64,000 nt of DNA from Bombyx mori. Taxonomy: Eukaryota; Arthropoda; Insecta; Lepidoptera; Bombycidae. Numbering within the stretch: position 1 is the stretch's first letter; each line of letters opens with the position of its first letter. Of this stretch, positions 49,201 through 61,200 are shown one piece after another. The stretch lies in contig NC_085124.1 in assembly GCF_030269925.1 (NCBI RefSeq), positions 11,718,001 to 11,782,000 of the forward strand, read 5' to 3'. A program made the position numbers and the translations under genes. A model generated the notes under the pieces. That model was not told the origin of the DNA and ran no database searches. It saw only the letters and a program-made list of their open reading frames with translations.

Positions 49201-52200
49201 GTCTCCCCCGTCGGACGGATTTATTTTGTTTGTTTTAAGTTTATTTTATACAGAAGTTCTGGTTTTTTATTTATCGATTGAGGCACTACGAAGTCTACCG
49301 AGTCAGCTAGTGACAAATAAGTATATAGTTACTTTCTTTTGCTGCATAATCTCGTAGCGTTCAGAGTTGTACTTGAGAACGAGCGGATGCGTCCATATCC
49401 TCTGCAGCGACTGGAAGTCGGGGAACAGGAATCCTGATGATTTCCCTGGCATCGGCCTGTAAACCACAGCACATTCAGTATGAAGATGCACGGCACCACC
49501 GACAACATTTGCTTATATATTTCGATCAAGTCAGAATTGACAACTGAACACTGAACTATATTTTCAATATATTTTTGGAACGAAGTTTCTTATGGGACGA
49601 TGCGGAGGGGTACCCTAACCGGGAAAAAACGTCCGTAACGTAAGATTTTTATTAGTAATGCACACAGTGTACGACTTAACTTTGTAATAACGTACAAAAA
49701 ATAACATATTTTTTTATCATTCATTGAGCACGATCTCAGAGCGTTCGTTTGCGCAATACACTAACTCTTATGCAAACAACCGTGAATGAAGTGTACCACA
49801 ATAAGTTCGACACGTTACCGAATGACCGTGGGTTGTTGCGAAACCTTCATTTTTATTTTCTTTATACCTCGAATGAAACTTTATATTAATATTTTTATAG
49901 TAAAGAACTTTGTTCTTATCCGGTACCCACGACACCACACATCTTTTTTGTATAGGTACTGTATGTAATGTGAGTCATGTCCACAGAAGCTGTATTGTAT
50001 GATAACTCTAACTAACGGTACGGATAACGGTTGCATCTCGTCAGCAAGGCCTGGTGCGAAGTTTCAGCAATAAAAATTAAGTAAACACTTTTAAACTATA
50101 GATTTATACTATAGATTTACCTTCGTGAATAGTTTTCCAAATAATGTTGGTACAGTTTGACTTGTACTTCGCTGAGAGTAATGAAGAGTACGTATTCGTG
50201 CTTCGGAGGCAGGAAAGGCGCTAGCACTCCGTAATCCCTCCTCTAAAACATAAATACATTTAGTAAATATTAAAGAATAACTTCTCGTCAATTATTATGA
50301 ATATACTGAACAAAATTATTCCTACTGAATTCAATCGACTTAAAGAATCAATTTTGGAGGCAAAAATTTAAAGTATCTATAAACTTTTTAAGCTGAATTT
50401 TGTTTCAAGCGGTTTTTTTCCAGTTTTTCGTTCTTAAATAGCGTTAGTGCAACAAGTATGGATTATATACATTGATCTAGATCATACATTCATGTCTGAA
50501 GTTAGAGTTGAACTTATCTTTGGGAGAAGTAGTAGTAAGCCTTGATCGACAAATCGAGATTGAAATTAGTACAATGGTTAGGTTAGAAAATACCCTGAAA
50601 ATATTAACATATTACTTGATGTGTGAAGTAACTTATCAGAATTGGCCTTTGTAAGTTTTTAACAACGACCAAAGCTATAAACAAACATACAAAAATTTAA
50701 ATGACTGTTCTAGGCAGAGATGAGAAAACCACAGCCCAAAAATGAGCACTTTTTATTATGTATAGACACTTTAGTTACAGTTGTAGTATAGATATCAAAT
50801 CAAATAAAAAAAAAATTATTCAACATAAATGAAAGTACATACTTGTTGAACGTCAAAAGAACTACCGCCAATTCACAAAAACTAGCCTCCGTCCTGAGAA
50901 AAGCTGGCAAGAAACTCAGCGGGCATGTCTTTTTTTTCTAAATATTAGATTTTTCTAAATATTCATTTTTGCAAGATATGAAAACGCTCGGAATTATATA
51001 AAAACAAACAATTTTGTTTTTCCTTTGATATGTCCCCCGTCGGACGGATTCCTTTTGTTTGTTTTAAGTTTATTTTATACAAAAGTTTAGGTCTTTTATT
51101 TATCGATTGAGGCACTACCAAGTCTGCCGGGTCAGCTAGTTATTAATCAAATCAAATCAAATGAAATCAAAAAAGTTTAATTCAACATAAATTAAAGTAC
51201 ATACTTGTTGAACGTCAAAAGTACTACCGCCAATTCACAAGAATTAGCCTCCGTCCTGAGAAGAATTGGCAAGAAACTCAGCGGGCATGTCTTTTTTTTT
51301 TTTTTTTGAAATATTAGATTTTTTATTTTATTTTAAATATTAGTTTTTTTTTTAAATATTAATTTTTACAGTAAGTAATTATAACATAACAATTATTGCA
51401 ATATTGAAGTGCCGGAGCGAGCAACTCATTCCCATTTTGTGCAATCTTCTAGATAATCATAGACTTTATAGTAAGCTTTATTGCACAGATATTCTTTAAT
51501 AGTTTTCTTAAACCTATGTATATGTAGGTTCTGAACATCTTGTGGGATTTTGTTGTACAGGCGCACAGACAAACACCCGAATGAATTTCGTATCTTATGT
51601 AACCTACTCATCGGCACAACAAGCTTGTGTTTGTATGCTGTATAAGATACCTGCACTGCTCCGTCCAACATCTTGTGTAGGACGTGCGAGCGCCTCTTCA
51701 TGACGCGGATGTCGTGCTCGGTGGAGTCCGTGTACTGCCCGTTGGTGATCGGGTTCACGAAACGGTTCAGGTACTCGTTGTACTTGCCCAGCAGGTTCGG
51801 CTTCACGAACTGCACCATGCAGTAGTCTGCCGGGACAATAAAACAGTAGGTATCAATAAACACATCTTGTTTTTTAAACTTTACTAGCTTTTGCCCGCGA
51901 CTTTATTTATTTATTTAAAAAAAAGTACTGCCACATCACAAACAATTGAGTCGTCTATTATCAAAGGTGGCAATCTGTGCATTTGGACAAAAAAATGTTA
52001 TTGATATGTCAATACAGATTGATTTGAATATAATCGTCTCCTTCAAAGAATACGGTTCAAAACCTGCATTAAATAAAGGTTAATGGTTAACCTGTTATTT
52101 ATCTAAGATGTCGTTCCGAAGAGTTTTGTGACTGCCAATGGAATACAAAGTCAATAATTCGTTTTTCTGATTTACCAATATTGTTCAAAAGTCAGATTGC

Positions 52201-55200
52201 CGGCTTTGATAATAGACGACTCAATTAACATTGAAAATAAAACTATTTAATTTATGGCCTGATGCATGTGACAATAATGGCGTACATAACATTGGCAATT
52301 CATCGGCCCGAAGATGGAATACAATAATAAAAATAAAAAGGATACCTAACGAAAACGTACTTTGAAATTCAAATTTAACAAGTAAAAAGAAAAAAAAAGA
52401 AATGTCAATATAATATCAAGTTAGCTTAAAAAACGTTATAGTGAGAAAACCTTAATATACAGACATATGCTGTCGCAGACTTTTTTTTGGATCTTTTAAA
52501 GGGGAACATTCTGTCATACATTATTTTAGCGAAACTTTAACCATTTCTGCAGCGCACGCAGCGGAAGCTCTCAAAAGGGGAAAATAACCCGATTTTCAAA
52601 CATTCTTTATTGCTGCTCCGCTTGTATTGGTCTTAGCGTGATGTTATATAGCCTATACCTATAGCCTTCCTCGGTAAATGGGCTATCTAACACTGATTTT
52701 TTTTAAATCGATCCAGTAGTTCTTGAGATTAAACGTTCAAACAAATAAACTCTTCAGCTTTATAATATTAGTGTAGATATGACCAATCTTTATAGGATTC
52801 TATTATTGGATGTGCTTTGCTGAGATCATAAAATCGTTGTATCAAAAGGTATCGAAATTCATTTTGTATTATTGTATTTAATTATATTTTAAAGATAGAT
52901 GGGAAAATAAAAAATAAGCTTGCAGAGGGTCAATGCGATAAGATCAACTAAAACTATCCAATAACTTTCTTTGCTTCTTTTTTATTGCCTGTGTAGGCAG
53001 AGGAGCACATGGCTCACCTGATGATAAACTAGTTACCGGCGGTCGTGGACACCAGCATTACCATGGGCAAAGCCAAGTCGCTGCCTACCAATAAAATACT
53101 TCATATTTTACGTGAGAATTCAAAAATTGTATCCAAGCCTTACATTCTTTCAGATTATTCTGTAGGGGCGTCCCAGTAAGTACGATGCGACGTAGCGTCT
53201 TCACTTTGTTCATAGACTGCGAGAGGCTTGTCTTTTCGTTTTTCAGAAGATGACCCTCGTCACATACTACTAGATCTGGACCTGTTGAGATAAAATGAGA
53301 TAAGCATTTAAAACACATATTTAATGTACGTCAATATTGGGACAATTATTTCTATTTTAAAATCCTCTTCATCATCAAGAATCCTCTTATGGATTTCTAT
53401 TAGAGAAGTTTCAAAGCATACTGTTACAATCTTAAGGTTCAGACGTTGCGTCACTAACCGGGGTCAACCAAGCTCTCCTGGAAGTTCTTGAGCATTTTCT
53501 TCTTAAATTTCTTAGTGTTGTCGGCTGAGAGATTCCGGAACATTTCATAGCCGAGAACGCAAACACCTCCGCTTTTGTACCACTGACTCAATTGGAATGC
53601 GCGTTCTGAATTTTGTTTGAACCTACGAAAACAATATTTTGATAATCGGATGGATTCGTGGCACATTTCATGTAAATAAGGCTAATAACTTAATTTTACT
53701 TTTTCTAATAACAAAAATGAAACATTAATTAGCATTCAAGCAGTTTTTATTATCATCTTCATCATAATGTCTATGAAAGATACACCAATTATGTCTCAAT
53801 AATACTGTCTGGGGTGTGACGGCAAGCCAAAATATTAGTGAAATCCAAACCATAGGTCGTATTCTCATTGCTTGTACTTTCATAACGACTTTCTTGGGAT
53901 GATTAGTTGCAGTGATTTCCCCTTGCCTTCTGTCCCAGTTCTTTTGGAGATTATTTAGATCTCCAGGCTGCTGAAGCCTCTTCTGGTAGGTTACCCAGCC
54001 AGATGTTAGAGGTTATACCACCACAGTTCACCACAAACCGAGAGGAGTGGCGATAGCTCGTGAGGCGCATAGTCTCTTTGACAAGAGTGATACGACATAC
54101 GAAACCATAGATCAGTGAATACCTGGAGAGTTCGTACACGTCGACTTCAAAGTTGTTCTCGGCGTGTTTCAACCACATGCGGAACTCGTTGACCCAGTTG
54201 AGGACCGTGGACAGCGGGCACACCACCAGCACCCTGCTCACGCCGGTCAGCGACCCGTGCGTCAGCAGCGTGTGCGTCAGCGATATCACCTGGACACGTC
54301 AGACATATGTAGGACGACGGCAATAAACTATATTTTTTTTTAAATCATTCAAGTTTACTTTTCTTTCCTGAGAACGTTTATATGGTAATAATGGGGGTGC
54401 ACCTAAATCTGTTTACAATTATTTTAGTTGAACCTTGTTAAGGCAGGTACCAACAATCTAATTGAATCAAGTTACTCGGACCATGATGGTAGTCCTTGTT
54501 GAATTCTAAGTGCACTCGTTAAAAACACTAACAACTTCAGCAGCTAAGGTTTTGGACAGCTGTAGTAGAAGTGTAGTAAGTAAAGGCTGCTTTTTTTTTA
54601 AAATATAAGAATAACTTACTTGTAACGTTTTTCCCAGGCCCATACAATGTGCCAAAATACACCCAGAGCCCTTGTCCTTTTTTATACGTTTCACACTTTC
54701 AAAGCACGCATCCCACATGAACTTTATTCCGTTTGCCTAAAATATGTATTACGTTTATAAGAATCATAACCAAAACATATATCATGAAAAATATTAGGGT
54801 AACAATGGCAAGGCAGTAAATGACATCAGCGTTCTATGGTGTAGTAACTTGTCCAGAACGACTGTAAGCGTTATTATTTTTATTTACAGATAAATGTAAC
54901 TTATAGTTAAAGCCATACCTGATGTGGCTTTAGTTTTTTGACAAGGCCTCTGTCAACTTGTATGAGCGGCTCCTTGGTCTCTGGGTCGAAATCAAGAACA
55001 ACCTTCTCCAAGACCACTTCATCAGGTTTTCCAGATTCATCAAATTCCAGATTGTTGTACTGCAATTACAAGCTTACTAACAGACACATTCTAGTTTAAA
55101 AAAATATGCAGTTAGTAAACATACAAAAATAACTTACCAATTTCTGTCTCTCAGCGATTCTAGCAATCCTCTCCTTCTCCTGGCGCGCCGCTTTTTTGGT

Positions 55201-58200
55201 AGCCTCTTCCAGCTGGTCTTTACCCATAACCTTATGAAATCATTACAAAGTTCAGTCATATAATATTATTTCTATAATCTTTTTCAATAAAACAATCTAT
55301 TTAATAGGGATATCATACTTTACATGTTATATCTATCTCACTTTGCAGTGTATTTTATTAATATATTAGCTGACCAAGCAGACTTCGTAGTGCCTAAATC
55401 GATAAATAAAAGACCTAAACTTTTGTGTAAAATAAACTTAAAGCAAACAAAAGGAACACGTCCGACGGGGGGGGAGACATCAAATGAAAAATAAAATTGT
55501 TATTTTTATTTAATTCCGAACATTTTCATATTTATTTACCTTTTAAACCTTCTCTGGACTTTCACAAATAATTCAAGACCAAAATTAGCCAAATCGGTCC
55601 GGCCGTTCTCGAGTTTTAGCGAGACTAACGAACAGCAATTCATTTTTATAGATATAGATTTTACTTTTGTAAACGGAACTGATTTTTTTTCTAAACTGCT
55701 GTACAAAAACATACTCGAATATTTTTTTATTGCATTCATTGTTGAATGAGTTTACCGAGCACCTCCATGTGATGTCCGGAGTCCAGTAGCATTGCAACGT
55801 CTTGAGACATGAGATCGAAGTCTCTATTGTAAAATGTACAACAGCTGTCTCAAGTTACATACTAGAAATATTGACTGCTTCGCGGCATATATGTGCAGGA
55901 TGGTGGTACTTATCTGTGCGAAGTTATAACGTGAGGGGACTTCCCTTTCTAGTAGATTACACGACGAAAATGTAAGTAAATATTTTACCTTACGTATATT
56001 TTTCCTTCCATGTTTATTCCTACCCTCAGTCTCTTCTTCCGAATCTGAACAATCGCTCTCATTTATCTGTTTGATTCTACGCCGTTTCTTCTTACTGAAA
56101 ACATTTTAAATTGCAGTTTTGAGTCAAATTACCTAGTCCAAATTATTTCAAAGCCGTTTGAAGGGTGGGGCAGCCGTTGTAACTATACTGAGACCTTAGA
56201 ACTTATACCTCAAGGTGGGTGGCGCATTTACGTTGTAGATGTCTATGGGCTCCAGTAACCACTTAACACCAGGTGAGCTGTGAGCTCGTCCACCCATCTA
56301 ATAAAAATGCAATAAAAAAAGTCCTTTGTATCATTAAAACCACAAAGGCTTGAATCCTCCAACTACTAAGTATGTCCCTAGTACACAATACTAACACAAC
56401 AAAGGCGACTTACTTTCCATCGGAACAAGACCCGGACGCGTCACTTTCACTTCCCTTCTTCTTCCGTTTGCTCTTCTTGTTGGATTCAGAGCTCTCCTCA
56501 GAGTCCTCGAAGTCGCTCAGCTTGACTTCTCGGTCCTCCTTCTTGCGAGACGAACCGGCTTCAGAGTCCGACGAGATGGCGTTCGCCTTACGTCGTTTTG
56601 ATTTTAAACTGAAAATAATAATCAATTATCTTATTTTGTTCTTATTTTTTTATTTATCAAAATTTGTATTAAGTGTATACTGTATAGTGACAATGTGATT
56701 CCATGACTAATAATATACAATGCATAGCCTGTCCAACTTCCAGGTGCTTGCCAGTAACTTTTCAAGGATTAACTGGTCATTGACTAATGGACCCATAATA
56801 AAGCTACACATCTAACGCTGGACCGTTACAGGTATCATTAATAAATGCCTAGAAGTGCAGCCCATTATGTATATATTTTATTATTATTTCAATATAGTTT
56901 AAAAACAAAGAATAAACACGTTAGAATAACAAGTCGAACTATAATTTAAAAATATTGTTATCATGATGATCCGGCTCAGAAAGTTAGGCCGAAGTAATAA
57001 GTTATTGTATTATATCACCGGTACTGCATACGTGTGAAACTTTCAAGTTAATCGGACTCATTGAAGTTTGTAAAAATTGCGTCACACCGGTCAAGCTAAT
57101 AAAAGCGTGTAAAAAACTATTTATTCGTTAAGTGAATAATGTTTTACGTATAGCACGACAACGACGGTAGATATTACATAGATATTTAGAAGCTGTGTTC
57201 AAAAATTGATCTTATTAAAGCTTATAATCAAATTCCCGTAAATCCCTCCGACATACCCAAGACAGCTATCACACACACTTCATCATCAGAGCATCAAGAA
57301 CATCGGTTACCACAATTACCTCATTCTCAAGGTTAAAAATTAGTCAACGACAGTCGTCCCACAGCAAGCCAGCATCGTAGCCTCAACAGGTCAAAAGTTT
57401 TTGTATGCGTTTTAGGTGTCGCCCTGTATGGTTTAGATTCACAAACCAGCCCGGCAAATGACGCTGCAGTCGGTATCTAGATTAGTTATCTATACTGCAA
57501 CTAAACGACTGGATCGACTTGAATGAATTTTTGTGTAAGCATTCACAGGAAAACGTCTATCGGGTCCGCTATTTCACATATATATTCTATTACTATTCCT
57601 CAATCATCCGTTTCTAACTTAACCTTATATTGAATTAAAAATGCAAGGACTTTTTTTGCGCTGGCAACCAAGAACACCGCTTTTAGTAGAATCAAATCCG
57701 GAATAAAAATCCCCCTTGCTCTTTCCACACATTCGAGGATTTTCAGGATTCGCAGATGGTCAAGCTTTAGTATTCTCCAAACATAGAATTAATTTAATAC
57801 ATATTAGCCATTACTTAGCAGATTAAAAAATCATTCTACAATAATTCAAAACTTTATGAAAGATCAGATCTTTCCGTTATTTACTAAATAACAATGGAAT
57901 AACAATTCACAAAAACTATTCGAATACTTACTTGTCATCTTCAGACTCGTCCACTGTCGGTGTGTTCTGTGAAATTATTTATTAAAATTAATGACGATGG
58001 TACAAAGTTGCCGAACATGAAAATAAAACTTATGAATAATTGATTTCCATTTTTGATTTGTCAAACATATTTTGCTATGAAGAAACAAACATCTTTTTTT
58101 CATTGATTGTATGTCTGATTATTTTTTTACTATAAGTAAGTGTAAGTGAAGGTAAGTGAGGGTAACTGAGGTAAGTAATAAGTTTTATTCGAAGGAATGA

Positions 58201-61200
58201 ACATAATATTATGTGCTATGGGCTATGAAAAAAAATTCATGGAAATAATCAGTGTTCTCCATAAATACTTTATTATGGTATGGTATGTGTACTGGTGGTA
58301 GGACCTCTTGTGAGTCCGCACGGGTAGGTACCACCGCCCCGCCTATTTCTGCCGTGAAGCAGTAATGCGTTTCGGTTTGAAGGGTGGGGCAGCCGTTGTG
58401 ACTATACTGAGACCTTAGAACTATATCTCAAGGTGTGTGGCGCATTTACGTTGTAGATGTCTATGGGCTCCAGTAACCACTTAACACCAGGTGGGCTGTG
58501 AGCTCGTCCACACATATAAGCAATAAAAAAAAAAATAAAAAAATTACTTTGCAAATTAAATTAGTGAGACTAATAATATATCCAAAAATAGGAACTGAAT
58601 AAAACCGTAAAATATCATTTACTCTTGTGTTTGTGAATAGATTTTCTTTTTCATTTTTTACAGTAGCTATTGGATGAGCTTTTTAATGTTAGCAAATTAT
58701 TATATATATACTTTTTTTTAAATGTTATTTTTCAATATGAGCATAGTAAAAAAATAAAAAATAAAGATATTAGTGATTACGGTTGATATTGAAATTCACT
58801 ATATAGTACGGTAAATTCAATAATTACCTCTGAACTTTTTTCTTTTTCATTTGAAATCGACGAGTCACTTTCTCCCAGCAGTTCACTTTTACTGAGATGC
58901 TCAATACCATTGTTAAATGTTACCGGTGGTATTTCTGAAAAACGAAAAAAGGGAACGGTTTTATTACAAAGGTTTTTCAAAAATCTTACAATGAAATCAT
59001 AACTATAGAATTTAAAATAATTACTGATACACGTGTTCATAGTCTGCCCACTTGGCGTATCAGCACGGACCGATAATGCCAAACATTACTCCATTCTCTC
59101 ATTCTCTGCTAACGCAGTAGCGGACCGGGTGACCGAACGCTGGTTAACCGACGCTAGGTTGTTAATGATGATGCTTCAAAGATTAGGGACTAGGAACACT
59201 ATATTGATGCATAAAAATCATGACAGAATTTTTAGGAAACATCATTAATCATCACTTCATCGCAAATGGCATTAGAAACCTAGAAAATGGACGTGTCTGT
59301 CTGGGAATTCGCTACGAGCTACGATACACTATCCTACCGCCTCAACAAGGCAATAGGATAGTATGAATGCATTGAAAGAACGCTTTGAACTGGGAAAATC
59401 TAGAAAAAAAAAACTGGGAAACTGAGGCTGACGATGAGCTACTAGAGCGTGGGAAATAGATAACTCAACTTGAAAGGAAAGTGACGGGCGTCCTCGCTCG
59501 TTCTAATTAAAAATGTAAAAAAAGCTTACAAATACTTTTTGCGAGATAGATAGCAGAATTACATTTCCGGTTTAAACTATGATTTTATTAGGAGTACAAA
59601 TAACATTCCGCCGCTTTTTGTCGAAAAAATAATATTTATTATGAAAGAACGGTAATTTAAATTTAATCGAAGTATTGTCCATCAGCAGCTACTTTTTCCC
59701 ATCTCTCAGGCAGAGTTCGGATTCCACGTCTGAAGAACTCGTCTTTTGAGGCTATCCACGAATCAACCCAATTTTTGGTATCTTCATATGATGTAAACCG
59801 CTGCTCCGACAGAGCATGTGCCATTGACCGGAACAGGTGATAGTCAGATGGGGCAATGTCTGGTGAATACGGCGGGTGAGGTAGGTAGGTCCCAATTAAG
59901 TGTTTTTAAATAATTTTTCACCGGTACCGCTACATGCGGACGAGCATCATCATGGAGCAGAATAATTTTGTCATGTCTGCAGTAGTATTAAGGGCGTTTT
60001 TCTTTCAGAGCTCGACTCAATCTCATCAATTGCGTTCGGTAGAGAGCTCCAGTGATTGTTTCGCCTGGATTAAGCAGCTCGTAATACACCACACCCAGCT
60101 GATACCACCAAATAGACAGCATGAGTTTTTTTCCATGAATATTCGGTTTTGCTGTGGATGTTGACGCGTGGCCAGGTAGTCCCCATGATTTTCTTCTTTT
60201 TGGATTATCATGATGTACCCACTTTTCATCACCAGTGACGATTCGATGTAAAAAACTTTTTTTTGGTGCCTAGCTAGCAGCATTTCACTCATGCATAATC
60301 GGCGTTCACCATCTCTCGGCTTTAATTCGTATGGAACCCAATTACCTTGTTTATGAATCATTCCTAACGATTTTAAACGATGTGAGACTGCTTGCTGAGT
60401 GACTTCTAAAGTAAGTGCAACTTCTTTTTGTGTTTGAGACAAATCTTCCTCCAATAATTCCGTCAATTCTGCATCCTCATAAATTTTTGGCCTTCCACTG
60501 CGATCTTTGTCTTCTACGTCAAAATCACCGTTTTATTATGAATACGGAGTTAATAATATGATAGGGTTAAGTTGTTCTTAAATGATCAACTTAATTTTCA
60601 AGCCGATTATCATCTGTGAATTCGAACGTAAACCTCGTGCCACACCATCTTTCTCAAAACGGCGGAAACTTATTTGTACACCTTTATAATTTTACTAAAA
60701 CTTGCTTTCCGACAGATAGTGAAAAAGATTGACCTGGGCAAAAGTATAACACAAACAGCATTTATTTATAGATGAAAATAGTTTGGGTGATTTTACTAAA
60801 CGTTACGTTTTGATGAGCAAATGTAATATTTCGTGTTTGATCAACTACCAAATTTAAAATATCGTTATGGGCAATGCAGCCCGCACTAGGAACGTATCCC
60901 CTGTATATAATTATGTTTTTTTTTTTTTTTTTGCCCTTGTAGGCAGGCACATCACAATTCCATATTCACAGTTTCTGTATTCGCGGAATAATTACAGAAC
61001 ATAACCCCGCGAATAAAGAGCTTTTACTGTACTATTATCCGAATAAATACCTTCACAAACATCGCTCCCGGCTTCTGAAGCAACATCAGAACTAGTGTCC
61101 GGCTCGAGCATCTGTTCACCGATTATTTCGTTTGCTTTAGATCTTGCTCTGTTATTTGTTCTACTCCTCTTATCTTCAGTTTCACGTCGACGAGGTTTCT

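Noticed and set aside
49333..54736. RAD54 as the identity of the SNF2 helicase
   Set aside because: The segments [10 protein letters not shown], RNRFxNPIxNGQ and YHEHDSLL are specific to ATRX, and the long charged N-terminus fits ATRX.
60026..60466. A host gene with a helix-turn-helix domain
   Set aside because: It is the N-terminal half of a frame-shifted mariner transposase between matching TIRs.
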